From an uncultured Bacteroidales bacterium (GTDB lineage Bacteria; Bacteroidota; Bacteroidia; Bacteroidales; Bacteroidaceae): a stretch of DNA of 56,580 bases. Made by a program: the position numbers and the translations under genes. The notes beneath the pieces are model-generated. The model did not search any database, was not told the DNA's origin, and was given only the letters and a program-made list of their open reading frames with translations. Below, piece after piece: positions 43,690-52,315 of the stretch; the stretch's first letter is position 1; the number at the start of each line of letters is the position of its first letter. The DNA is taken from positions 1 through 56,580 of the forward strand of contig CACXKA010000011.1 of the NCBI GenBank assembly GCA_902768125.1, read 5' to 3'.

Positions 43690-44874
43690 ATGAAGGATTT
43701 TAGTTTTTATGCTCCGACCGAAGTGGTCTTCGGTGAGAAATCAGAAGAGCAAGTGGCTCGTCTGGTGAAAAAGTATGGCGGCAAGAAGGTGCTGGTACAT
43801 TATGGTGGTCAGAGTGCCATTCGTTCAGGACTCTTGGTCAAGATTATCAATCAGCTTCAGGAGGCTGGTATCGACTTTGTGAAATTAGGTGGTGTCGTAC
43901 CTAACCCCCGACTCTCATTGGCTCAGAAGGGTATTGAACTGTGTCGCCAGAAGGGGATTGACTTCATCTTGGCTGTAGGTGGCGGCAGCGTTATCGATTC
44001 AGCCAAGTGCATCGCTTATGGTGTGCCTTACAAGGGAAATGTGTGGGATTTCTATCTCGGCAAGGAAAAGGCGACGAAGATGCTGCCTGTGGCGGCTGTG
44101 CTGACCATTCCTGCTGCAGGTAGTGAGATGAGTGAATCCAGCGTCATCACGAATGAGGAGGGTGATGTGAAACTGGGCTATTCCAACAATTTGTCCCGTC
44201 CGAAGTTCGCCATCATGAATCCTCGTCGCACATTCACGTTGCCTCCTTATCAGACGGCGGCTGGTGTGACGGATATGATGATGCATACAATGGAACGTTA
44301 CTTCACCAAAGATGATGATATGGACTTGACGACCGATTTGGCTGAGGCGATGTTGCGCAGCATGAAGAATGCCGTGTTTGCCGTGTTGAAGAATCCTGAA
44401 GATTATCGTTATCGTGCCCAGATCATGTGGGGCGGCAGTTTGATGCACAACGGTCTGACGGGCTGTGGTGTGGACGAAGACTGGGCAACGCATCAGTTGG
44501 AGCATGAACTCAGTGGTATGTTCGATGTGACGCATGGTGCAGGTTTGGCTGCTATCTGGCCAAGTTGGGCACGCTATGTGATGCATGAGAACCTGCGTCG
44601 TTTCGTGCGCTTTGCTGTCAATGTGATGGATGTTCCTAATGACTTCACCAACCCAGAGGGAACCGCCCTGAAGGGTATCGAGGCGATGGAGCGTTTCTAT
44701 CACGCCATCGGTATGCCTATCAACATCAAGGAGTTGATCGGACGTGATATCACTGATGCGGAAATCAAGGAGATGACCCGCAAGTGCAGTCGTGACGGAA
44801 AGAGTACCTGTGGCGGCTTGAAAGTGCTGGAGGCAAAAGATATGCAAGCAATCTATCAAATGGCAAGAGGATGA
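43690..44874 (+). CDS. Iron-containing alcohol dehydrogenase (YqhD/butanol dehydrogenase type)
   Basis: This 394-residue type III alcohol dehydrogenase starts MKDFSFYAPTEVVFGEKSEE. The nucleotide-binding GGGSVIDSAK is near residues 95-105. Metal ligands lie in VTDMMMHTMERYF, HQLEHELSGMFDVTHGAGLA. The family reduces aldehydes with NADPH. It overlaps the following esterase gene by 4 bases (ATGA), so the two are translationally coupled, which is an unusual pairing. The substrate is unknown. Confidence 0.92.
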   Translation: MKDFSFYAPTEVVFGEKSEEQVARLVKKYGGKKVLVHYGGQSAIRSGLLVKIINQLQEAGIDFVKLGGVVPNPRLSLAQKGIELCRQKGIDFILAVGGGSVIDSAKCIAYGVPYKGNVWDFYLGKEKATKMLPVAAVLTIPAAGSEMSESSVITNEEGDVKLGYSNNLSRPKFAIMNPRRTFTLPPYQTAAGVTDMMMHTMERYFTKDDDMDLTTDLAEAMLRSMKNAVFAVLKNPEDYRYRAQIMWGGSLMHNGLTGCGVDEDWATHQLEHELSGMFDVTHGAGLAAIWPSWARYVMHENLRRFVRFAVNVMDVPNDFTNPEGTALKGIEAMERFYHAIGMPINIKELIGRDITDAEIKEMTRKCSRDGKSTCGGLKVLEAKDMQAIYQMARG

Positions 44875-46025
44875 AAAAGTTCATGATTTATGTGTGCTGC
44901 AGCCTGATGGCGATGAGCAGTTTCGCTCAGCAGCAGCTGGGACAGCGTTCCCGTGTGCAGTCCCCTGTAGTGAATGCTGATGGTACTGTGACGTTCAATT
45001 TCTACGATCCTTCTGCCCAGCGGGTGACGGTCAGTGGCGATTTCAACGAGATTGGCAATCAACGACTGAACCTGACGAAGCAGGAGAATGGTGTCTGGAC
45101 AGGAACGACGACCGCGTTGAATCCTGAGTTGTATTCTTACAGCCTCTCTGTGGATGGTCAGCGTTTCATCGACCCTGCCAACAGCTATGTCAATCGCGAC
45201 ATCTCGACCTTGAGCAATATCTTCATTGTGACGAAGTCTAACGATGACAAGGGACACCTCTATTCTGTCAATAACGTGCCTCATGGAACGCTGAGCCGTG
45301 TGTGGTACGATAGCCCCACCTTGGGGCAACAACGTCGCATGACGGTCTATTTGCCTGCTGCCTACGACGGCAAGAAAGCCTTCCCTGTGATGTATCTGTT
45401 GCATGGACACGGAGGTGATGAGACCGCTTGGGGCGACTTGGGTCGTGCTTCACAGATTATGGACAACCTCATTGCTGAGGGCAAGTGTGTGCCGATGATT
45501 GTGGTGATGCCGAATGGTAACCCAACCTGCAATGCGGCTCCTGGTTGGTGGCATGAGGGGATGTACACCCCTGATGGAAACGCCTTCAACCAACGTGGTG
45601 CCAAAGCGACGATGGAGGAAAGTTTCATGGATATCGTGAACTATGTGGACAGCCACTACAAGACCATTAAAAAGCGTTCAGGACGTGCTGTGACGGGACT
45701 TTCAATGGGTGGTGGTCACACCTTCGGCATCTCGCGTCTTTATCCTGAGGTGTTCGACTACTACGGACTTCAGTCGGCAGCAGCACGGATGCAGCAGAAT
45801 GATGCGAAGTTTGATGAGCAGATGGCTCGCCTCTTCGCTTCGAAGCCCAAGCTCTTCTGGATCGCTATCGGCAAGGAGGATTTCCTGATGCAGATGAACA
45901 CGCAACTTCGTGGTTATCTTGACGAACATCACTATCCATACGAATATTACGAGAATGATGGGGGTCACATTTGGCGTAATTGGCGCATCTACCTGACGCT
46001 CTTCGCACAGAAGATTTTCAAGTAG
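44871..46025 (+). CDS. Secreted esterase with N-terminal CBM48-like domain, feruloyl-esterase type
   Basis: The 384-residue protein has a signal peptide ending near SSFAQ, an E-set/CBM48-like domain at about 25-115 (FYDPSAQRVTVSGDFNEIG) and an alpha/beta hydrolase domain. The nucleophile is Ser278 in GLSMGG. The catalytic His is likely in GGHIWRNW. This layout is that of the Fae1/esterase D family acting on feruloyl or acetyl groups of arabinoxylan. GH9 and a Gfo/Idh gene follow, consistent with plant cell-wall breakdown. Activity on ferulate is inferred. Confidence 0.86.
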   Translation: MKKFMIYVCCSLMAMSSFAQQQLGQRSRVQSPVVNADGTVTFNFYDPSAQRVTVSGDFNEIGNQRLNLTKQENGVWTGTTTALNPELYSYSLSVDGQRFIDPANSYVNRDISTLSNIFIVTKSNDDKGHLYSVNNVPHGTLSRVWYDSPTLGQQRRMTVYLPAAYDGKKAFPVMYLLHGHGGDETAWGDLGRASQIMDNLIAEGKCVPMIVVMPNGNPTCNAAPGWWHEGMYTPDGNAFNQRGAKATMEESFMDIVNYVDSHYKTIKKRSGRAVTGLSMGGGHTFGISRLYPEVFDYYGLQSAAARMQQNDAKFDEQMARLFASKPKLFWIAIGKEDFLMQMNTQLRGYLDEHHYPYEYYENDGGHIWRNWRIYLTLFAQKIFK

Positions 46026-46028
46026 TGA

Positions 46029-46202
46029 CCCTTCATTCCGGGCAACGTGGCTCCAGGCTTGCTGTTCCGTCGTCCTGACCACTTCGAGAACTTCGACGAC
46101 TGGCCATTCCTCTGGGGACAGAATGAGGGCACCATTGCAGGCAACACGCAGTACATCATCTTTGGCTCTGCGTTGAAGAATATTGTAAATGGAACTAAAT
46201 AA
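46029..46202 (+). pseudogene. Coding remnant between esterase and GH9
   Basis: After the esterase stop (TAG, then TGA) the same frame stays open for 57 codons to a TAA. It reads like real protein: PGLLFRRPDHFENFDDWPFL, then a Trp/Gly-rich part and a YIIFGSALKNIV end. There is no ATG start; one in-frame GTG is at 46047. It looks like the C-terminus of a deleted gene, possibly another cell-wall enzyme; I do not recognise the family. Readthrough of two stops is possible but less likely. Confidence 0.6.
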
Positions 46203-46209
46203 CTGAAAA

Positions 46210-47955
46210 ATGAAAAGGACGCTATTGGTCATTGCACTCTCAGCCTCCGTGTGGGGCTTGCAGGCACAGAATCAGGTGGAAATCCGTCGCAATCAGGTGG
46301 GTTGCTACCCGAGTCAGGAGAAAGTCATTGTCGTGGAGGGAGTCAATCCTGAGGGGAAAGTGAAAGTCACGACACCCAAGGGGAAGGTGCTCACTCCTAA
46401 GGTGATGCGTGAGGCGGTTTCGCCTTGGTCGGGTAAAACCCGTTATCTCGTTGATCTTGGGGAACTCACTGCCACAGGAAACTATCAGGTGAGTGTTGGG
46501 AACCAGTCATGCGATTTCCTCGTGTCGAAGCGTCCTTATCAAGACATAGCGAAGGCATCTCTTCGTCTGTTTTACCTCATCCGTTCAGGCATCGCCATTG
46601 AGCAGGGTGGGGCGTACAACCGACCGCTGGGACATCCAGACACTCAGGTGCTGGTGCATCCTTCGGCAGCAACAGAAAAGCGTCCTGCTGGCACCGTTAT
46701 CAGCTCTCCCTATGGCTGGTACGATGCTGGCGACTACAACAAATATGTCGTCAACTCGGCATTCAGCATCGGACTCATGTTTGTCACTTATGAGCAACAG
46801 CGCGATTACTTTGTGCGCCTCAAGACTGACATTCCTGAGAGTGGCAACAAGACTCCCGATTTCTTGGATGAGATGATGTTCAACCTGAAGTGGTTGCTCA
46901 CCATGCAAGACCCCGATGATGGTGGTGTGTATCACAAACTCACCACTCCCAACTTCGAGGGCTTCGTGTTGCCCACCGACTGCCATCAGACGCGCTATGT
47001 GGTGGCGAAGAGTGTGACTGCCACCCTCGACTTTGCTGCCGTGATGGCGGATGCAGCACGTCTTTTCGAACCTTACCAGAAAGACTATCCCGACTTCGTG
47101 GCACAGGCGACTGAGGCTGCCGAACGTGCCTACCAGTGGGCAAAGGAACATCCGACGGCGTTCTATCGTCAGGAGCAGCTCAAAGATCCAGCTGTCAGCA
47201 CAGGCACCTATGGCGACGGCAATGCCCGCGACGAATTCTTTTGGGCATCATCGGCACTCTATCGGCTCACTCAGAAACCTGCTTATTTGGAAGATGCTCG
47301 CCAGTATCAGCCACAAAGCTTCTCCACACCTTCGTGGGGCAACGTGTCCGCTTTGGGTGCGTATGAGTGGTTGTCAGATATGCTGGTCACCATCGGCACG
47401 AACGCCCGACCTAAGGAGGCGCAGGAATTGGCTGCCGACCTGCTCGTTCCCTTCTGTGCCTATTGCAACAATGTCATCAAGGGGGTGGATGCCTCCTGCT
47501 TCCAGTCGCCCTATGGCAACAGTCCTCGCGACTTCGGTTGGGGTTGTCTGGCGGAACATTGCTGCTGTCAGGCAATGGCGCTCCTCTATGCCGACCGCCT
47601 GTTGGGCACCACCCAGTATCGTCGCTATGCCTTGCAGAATGCCGACTACCTCTTGGGACGCAACGCCACCGGTTACTGCTATGTGACGGGCTTTGGCGAC
47701 AAATCGCCCATGCATCCTCATCATCGCATCTCTGAGGCAGATGCAGTGGAAGCACCCTTCCCTGGCATGTTAGTAGGCGGTCCTAATCCAGGACAGCAGG
47801 ACAAGCGAGACATGCACGATGCCGTCTATCCCTCCAACTATCCTGACGAATCCTACATCGACAACATGGAGTCCTACGCCTCCAACGAAATCGCCATCAA
47901 CTGGAATGCCTCCCTCGTCGCCTTCCTCTGCTGGCTCGATGCCCTCCCCCAATAA
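46210..47955 (+). CDS. GH9 endoglucanase
   Basis: The 581-residue secreted enzyme has a signal peptide (MKRTLLVIALSASVWGLQAQ), an N-terminal Ig-like CelD_N domain to about 105, and a GH9 alpha6/alpha6 barrel. Catalytic residues are D172 and D175 in WYDAGDYNKY and E560 in YASNEIAINWN. PMHPHHRISEAD is the conserved histidine region. GH9 enzymes cleave beta-1,4-glucan or related mixed-linkage glucans. It starts 8 bases after the remnant's stop. Confidence 0.93.
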   Translation: MKRTLLVIALSASVWGLQAQNQVEIRRNQVGCYPSQEKVIVVEGVNPEGKVKVTTPKGKVLTPKVMREAVSPWSGKTRYLVDLGELTATGNYQVSVGNQSCDFLVSKRPYQDIAKASLRLFYLIRSGIAIEQGGAYNRPLGHPDTQVLVHPSAATEKRPAGTVISSPYGWYDAGDYNKYVVNSAFSIGLMFVTYEQQRDYFVRLKTDIPESGNKTPDFLDEMMFNLKWLLTMQDPDDGGVYHKLTTPNFEGFVLPTDCHQTRYVVAKSVTATLDFAAVMADAARLFEPYQKDYPDFVAQATEAAERAYQWAKEHPTAFYRQEQLKDPAVSTGTYGDGNARDEFFWASSALYRLTQKPAYLEDARQYQPQSFSTPSWGNVSALGAYEWLSDMLVTIGTNARPKEAQELAADLLVPFCAYCNNVIKGVDASCFQSPYGNSPRDFGWGCLAEHCCCQAMALLYADRLLGTTQYRRYALQNADYLLGRNATGYCYVTGFGDKSPMHPHHRISEADAVEAPFPGMLVGGPNPGQQDKRDMHDAVYPSNYPDESYIDNMESYASNEIAINWNASLVAFLCWLDALPQ

Positions 47956-48000
47956 ACCTCCAATCTCTTATCGTATCTTTAGCACGCTTGGCTTGCCAAT

Positions 48001-48052
48001 AAACCTCCAATCTCAAACCTCCAATCTCAAACCTCAAACCTCCAACCTCAAA
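48001..48052. repeat. Heptamer repeat before the Gfo/Idh gene
   Basis: Seven units of CTCCAAT, CTCAAAC and CTCCAAC end one base before the ATG at 48054. A shorter copy of the same text (AAACCTCCAATCTC) sits just after the GH9 stop at 47954-47967. Confidence 0.78.
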
Positions 48053-48053
48053 C

Positions 48054-49043
48054 ATGAAAAAAATTCCATTCCGCGTCGGCATCATCGCCACAGGCTGGAT
48101 TGCCGAGAAAGCTGCCATCACCTTGAACGGATTGGCTGATTGTGAAGCCTATGCCGTTGGGTCAAGAACCTTGGAGAAGGCGCAAGCCTTTGCCCAGAAG
48201 TGGAACATCCCCAAAGCCTATGGCTCGTACAGCGAACTCATCGCCGATCCTGACATCGACCTCGTCTATATCGGCACCCCTCACTCCCACCACTACGATG
48301 TGACCAAGGAAGCCATTTTGGCAGGCAAACCCTGTCTGGTGGAGAAAGCCTTTATGGCAAACGCACGTCAGACGAAGGAAGTGCTGGATTTGGCACACGA
48401 ACGGAAGGTGTTCATTGCCGAAGCCATTTGGACACGCTATCAACCAGCTGTCAAGATGGTGCGCGACCTCATCAGCAGCGGACGCATCGGCACCCCACGC
48501 CTCGTCACAGCCACGTTGGGCTATTCGATGGGTGACAAGCCCCGTATCATGCGTGCCGACCTCTGTGGTGGCGCTTTGCTCGACTTAGGTGTCTATGCCC
48601 TCAACTTCGTCCGTATGTTCTTCCCTGCCGACATCGTGAGCATTGAGAGCCAGTGTGTGAAGAGCGACACAGGCATGGACTTGACCAACGCCATCAGTCT
48701 TGTCCTCTCCGACGGCATCCTTGCCAACGTGCAGAGCAGTGCCTCCTGTGTGGGCGACAACATCGGCGTCATCGCTGGCACCGACGGCAACCTGATCATC
48801 GACAACATCAACAATCCCCAGCGCATCACCGTCAACACCCACGACCGTGAGTTCGTTGAGGACATCCACGTGCCCCAGCAGATTACGGGCTACGAATACC
48901 AGTTCCTTGCCTGTCGTGATGCCCTTGCAGAAGGACTTCTCGAACCCCGTGAGATGCCTCATGCCGAAACTCTCTACATCATGCAACTCATGGACGATTT
49001 CCGCCAGAAATGGGGCGTCCATTACCCCTATGACAATATGTAG
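48054..49043 (+). CDS. Gfo/Idh/MocA-family oxidoreductase
   Basis: This 329-residue NAD(P)-dependent dehydrogenase has the Rossmann start FRVGIIATGWIAEKAA and the VEKAFMANARQ motif, in which the common EKP reads EKA. The C-terminal substrate domain includes GGALLDLGVYALNF. Relatives act on sugars, inositols or dihydrodiols. It is the last gene of the receptor-to-oxidoreductase unit, before a strong terminator. The substrate is unknown. Confidence 0.88.
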   Translation: MKKIPFRVGIIATGWIAEKAAITLNGLADCEAYAVGSRTLEKAQAFAQKWNIPKAYGSYSELIADPDIDLVYIGTPHSHHYDVTKEAILAGKPCLVEKAFMANARQTKEVLDLAHERKVFIAEAIWTRYQPAVKMVRDLISSGRIGTPRLVTATLGYSMGDKPRIMRADLCGGALLDLGVYALNFVRMFFPADIVSIESQCVKSDTGMDLTNAISLVLSDGILANVQSSASCVGDNIGVIAGTDGNLIIDNINNPQRITVNTHDREFVEDIHVPQQITGYEYQFLACRDALAEGLLEPREMPHAETLYIMQLMDDFRQKWGVHYPYDNM

Positions 49044-49047
49044 CAAT

Positions 49048-49082
49048 AAGGAGAGGTATCCACACGGAACCTCTCCTTTTTT
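49048..49082 (+). terminator. Terminator after the Gfo/Idh gene
   Basis: AAGGAGAGGT (49048-49057) pairs with ACCTCTCCTT (49069-49078), followed by seven or more T. It ends the polysaccharide unit. Confidence 0.9.
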
Positions 49083-49091
49083 TGCGAGAAA

Positions 49092-49123
49092 TTTGGTAGT
49101 GTTCTCAATTAGTCGTAACTTCG
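49092..49123 (+). promoter_or_regulatory. Promoter of the pectate lyase gene
   Basis: TTTG (49092-49095), 20 bases, TAACTTCG (49116-49123), one mismatch from TAnnTTTG. The predicted start near 49129 argues for translation from the ATG at 49144 rather than 49132. Confidence 0.6.
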
Positions 49124-49143
49124 CACTCATAATGGAGAAAGTT

Positions 49144-50238
49144 ATGAAACGTATCGCAGTCATCGTGTTGCTTTGTTGTGGGGCGCTGGGCTTGGCGGCT
49201 CAGCCGAATGTGCAGCAGATGGCAGACTCGATTGTGAAGTACCAGATGAAGTCGGGTGGATGGCCGAAGAACCAGGATTGGCTGAAGGGCATGAGTCCGA
49301 AGGACCTGAAGGCGTGGATGAAGGGTGTCGGTGCAACGATTGACAACGGGGCGACGACTTCAGAGATGGAGACGCTGGCGAAGGCGGTGGCGAAACTGGA
49401 TCAGGTTGTGGTGGGAAACCACAGGGAGATGGACAAAGAGGTGGTGGCTGTGACCAGGGAGCAGTACACGACGGCGTTCAAACGGGGTGTGGAGTATTTG
49501 CTGAAGATGCAATATAAGAATGGTGGATTCCCTCAGTTCTTCCCTGCGAAGAAGGTGGATGACTATTCGATGCAAACCACGTTTAACGACAATGCAATGG
49601 TGAATGCGCTGAAGATGTTGCGAGATGTGGCGATGGATGCGGAGCGTTTCCAATGCATGGGCGTGGAGAAGTCGATGAAGAAGAAGTGTCGGGAGGCTTA
49701 CGAGCGGGGATTGCAGTGTGTGCTGGATTGCCAGATTCGTGTGGATGCCGAGGGTAGGGTGCTGGATTATGGCACGGAGGCTTGGAAGGCAGGGAAGCGG
49801 ACAGTGTGGTGCTCGCAGCATGACAGGGAGACATTGATGCCGGTGAAGGCTCGTGCGTATGAGTTGCCTTCCTATTCAGGTTATGGGGAGACGTGTGGCA
49901 TCTTGAACTTGTTGATGGATGTGGAGAATCCGTCGGCGGAGGTGCTGGAGGCGGTGAAGTGTGGCGTGGAATGGCTGGAGGCTCACGCGATGAAGGATGT
50001 GGTGCTGGAGCAGTTCACGAATGAGGAGGGGAAGAAGGATGTCCACTTGCTGGAACGTCAGGGTGCGGAACTGCTGTGGGCAAGGTTCTATGACTTGGAA
50101 CGGGCGGAACCGATGTTCTGCGATCGCGACGGGGTGCCCCACAAGAAGTTGTCGGAGGTGGGGTATGAAAGGCGAACGGGTTACTCGTGGGTGGGCAAAG
50201 GTCCCCAAAAGGTGATTGAGAGGTACAAGAAAATGTAA
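49144..50238 (+). CDS. Pectate lyase, PL10 family
   Basis: The 364-residue protein has a signal peptide (MKRIAVIVLLCCGALGLAAQ) and a PL10 catalytic domain. Family stretches include QMKSGGWPKNQDW, TFNDNAMVNALKMLRDVA, TVWCSQHDRETLMP and MFCDRDGVPHKKLSEVGYER, containing the usual Asp/Arg active-site residues. It cleaves polygalacturonate by beta-elimination. It has its own promoter after the terminator of the upstream unit. The ATG at 49132 would add four residues. Confidence 0.92.
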   Translation: MKRIAVIVLLCCGALGLAAQPNVQQMADSIVKYQMKSGGWPKNQDWLKGMSPKDLKAWMKGVGATIDNGATTSEMETLAKAVAKLDQVVVGNHREMDKEVVAVTREQYTTAFKRGVEYLLKMQYKNGGFPQFFPAKKVDDYSMQTTFNDNAMVNALKMLRDVAMDAERFQCMGVEKSMKKKCREAYERGLQCVLDCQIRVDAEGRVLDYGTEAWKAGKRTVWCSQHDRETLMPVKARAYELPSYSGYGETCGILNLLMDVENPSAEVLEAVKCGVEWLEAHAMKDVVLEQFTNEEGKKDVHLLERQGAELLWARFYDLERAEPMFCDRDGVPHKKLSEVGYERRTGYSWVGKGPQKVIERYKKM

Positions 50239-50290
50239 AGGTTAATGGTTAAAGGTTAAAGAGGTCAAAGGTCAAAGGTCAAAGGTTAGC
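50237..50290. repeat. Heptamer repeat after the pectate lyase gene
   Basis: Seven units change along the array from GGTTAAT and GGTTAAA to GGTCAAA and back to GGTTAGC. It begins at the stop codon of the pectate lyase gene. Confidence 0.78.
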
Positions 50291-50313
50291 GAGGGCTGAC
50301 GCGCCGCATGGTA

Positions 50314-50355
50314 AAAATCTCAAACCTCAAACCTCAAACCTCCAACCTCAAATCA
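50314..50355. repeat. Heptamer repeat of opposite sense before the DUF3467 gene
   Basis: Five to six units of CTCAAAC, CTCCAAC and CTCAAAT lie 24 bases after the preceding array, with a GC-rich spacer (GACGCGCCGC) between. The two arrays have opposite purine bias, so they face each other across the spacer. Confidence 0.72.
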
Positions 50356-50389
50356 TAAAAATTACACATATTTAAATATATAATAGATT

Positions 50390-50710
50390 ATGGCAGAAAA
50401 TAACAATCAGCAGCTTCAGATTGAACTGAAGCCAGAGGTGGCTGAGGGTACGTATTCGAACCTCGCCATCCTTACCCATTCAAGTAGTGAGTTTGTGGCA
50501 GACTTCATCCAGATGATGCCTGGCATGCAGAAGGCACAGGTGAAGAGCCGCATCATCTTGGCTCCTGAGCACGCAAAGCGTCTGCTCATGGCGTTGCAGG
50601 ACAACGTGAAGAAGTATGAGCAGCAGTTTGGCACGATCCGTCTGCAGCAGGCGCAGCAGCAGGACGAACGCACAATTGCGCCGTTCACCATCAAGCAGGG
50701 GGAGGCGTGA
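50390..50710 (+). CDS. DUF3467 family protein
   Basis: The 106-residue product matches DUF3467, a small soluble family common in Bacteroidetes, with the stretch GTYSNLAILTHSSSEFVADF and RIILAPEHAKRLLMALQDNV. The C-terminal part is Gln-rich (LQQAQQQ). The function is unknown; no signal peptide or membrane helix is visible. It stands alone between repeat arrays and is followed by a terminator. Confidence 0.82.
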   Translation: MAENNNQQLQIELKPEVAEGTYSNLAILTHSSSEFVADFIQMMPGMQKAQVKSRIILAPEHAKRLLMALQDNVKKYEQQFGTIRLQQAQQQDERTIAPFTIKQGEA

Positions 50711-50810
50711 GTGAGTAACGGTTAACGGTTATCGGTTAACGGTTATCGGTTAACGGTTATCGGTTATAGGTTTACGGTTATAGGTTAACGATTAAGGGTT
50801 AACGGTTAAA
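50711..50810. repeat. Longest heptamer repeat array
   Basis: About fourteen tandem heptamers cover 100 bases directly after the DUF3467 stop. CGGTTAA and CGGTTAT alternate regularly in the first half; GGTTTAC, GGTTATA, GATTAAG and GGTTAAA occur later. Confidence 0.9.
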
Positions 50811-50816
50811 GCAATG

Positions 50817-50849
50817 GGTGTCGGAAGGGTGTTTTCCGACACCTTTTTT
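50817..50849 (+). terminator. Terminator after the DUF3467 gene and repeat array
   Basis: GGTGTCGGAA (50817-50826) pairs with TTCCGACACC (50834-50843) and six T follow. The repeat array is therefore inside the transcript. Confidence 0.88.
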
Positions 50850-51000
50850 GTGGGTTGAAAATGCACAAGTGGGAGGTTTTTTGCCATTTGAGGGACGATT
50901 TTGTGTGGTTAATATGTTAAATAATGCTAAAAATACAAGTTTTTGGCGGTGTGGAGAGAAAAAGGTTTCTTCGAAAACATGTTATTCGGCAGAAAATGCG

Positions 51001-51008
51001 TAACTTTG
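51001..51008 (+). promoter_or_regulatory. Promoter -7 box of the ribosomal protein cluster
   Basis: TAACTTTG matches TAnnTTTG. No TTTG is seen at the normal distance. The leader to rpsL would be about 230 bases. From 50850 to 51000 I see nothing else of note. Confidence 0.6.
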
Positions 51009-51029
51009 CACCACTTTTTGGAGTAGTGC

Positions 51030-51194
51030 GTGCCTTAGTTAGGTACATTGAGTGTCGTGTGGAGTGTATGGCTCCGTTGGAAACGGGACGCGGAATTGGT
51101 GAAAAAGGCGACACTAAATTTAGCACGAAGCAAAGCGGGTAGCTGACCATAAAGCAATGGTTCCCCCTTCGGGTGGAAGGGATATGGTAGGCAC
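51030..51194 (+). promoter_or_regulatory. Structured leader upstream of rpsL
   Basis: Nested and distant pairings can be drawn: GTGCCT (51030-51035) with AGGCAC (51189-51194), AGTGTCG (51051-51057) with CGACACT (51109-51115) enclosing CCGTT/AACGG (51074, 51082), and a UUCG-capped hairpin at 51161-51178. This gives a closed multi-branch fold in the leader. It may be a ribosomal-protein autoregulation site; I do not recognise a named class. Confidence 0.5.
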
Positions 51195-51244
51195 TCGGAC
51201 AAGAATGTATATCATTAAATAATAACAATAAAAAATTAAACAAA

Positions 51245-51625
<381 letters not shown>

Positions 51626-51784
51626 TCCTTTTTCTTACACAAGTAAAAAAGTAACTACAGTTTTTTCACAACGTTTGGTTTGACGGAAATGCTTGAAGGG
51701 TTGAGTAAATGCCCTTGAGTGGGCGTTGAAGACACACACACAAATGCAGCCTCAGACTAAAGAAAGATTAAATCAAACAAAAAA

Positions 51785-52261
51785 ATGAGAAAAGCTAAAC
51801 CAAAGAAGCGTGTGGTGCTTCCAGATCCAGTTTACGGAGATGTGAAGGTGACAAAGTTTGTTAACAACCTCATGTATGATGGAAAGAAGAGCGTGGCTTA
51901 CACCATCTTCTACACTGCGCTGAAGAATGTAGAGAACAAGATGAAGAACGAGGAGAAGTCTCCACTGGAAATCTGGAAGACTGCCCTTGACAACATCACT
52001 CCACAGGTGGAGGTGAAGAGCCGCCGTATCGGTGGTGCCACTTTCCAGGTGCCAACAGAAATCCGTGCTGACCGCAAGGAGGCTATCTCCATGAAGAACA
52101 TGATCTCTTTCGCTCGTAAGCGTTCGGGCAAGAGCATGGCAGACAAGCTCTGCGCTGAGATCATGGATGCTTTCAACCAGCAGGGTGGTGCATTCAAGCG
52201 TAAGGAGGACATGCACCGCATGGCAGAGGCTAACCGTGCATTCGCACACTTCCGCTTCTAA
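51785..52261 (+). CDS. rpsG: Ribosomal protein S7
   Basis: The 158-residue S7 organises the head of the small subunit. Typical stretches are [23 protein letters not shown] and [21 protein letters not shown] at the end. A 159-base gap to rpsL holds no gene or clear terminator. Confidence 0.98.
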   Translation: MRKAKPKKRVVLPDPVYGDVKVTKFVNNLMYDGKKSVAYTIFYTALKNVENKMKNEEKSPLEIWKTALDNITPQVEVKSRRIGGATFQVPTEIRADRKEAISMKNMISFARKRSGKSMADKLCAEIMDAFNQQGGAFKRKEDMHRMAEANRAFAHFRF

Positions 52262-52315
52262 TACAACACATTCATTAAACATTCAAGGTTAATAAGGTAA
52301 AAAGGAAAAAAGAGT

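Noticed and set aside
51014-51244. SRP RNA, tmRNA or 6S RNA in the rpsL leader
   Set aside because: None of the signature sequences of those RNAs is visible and it lacks its own terminator.
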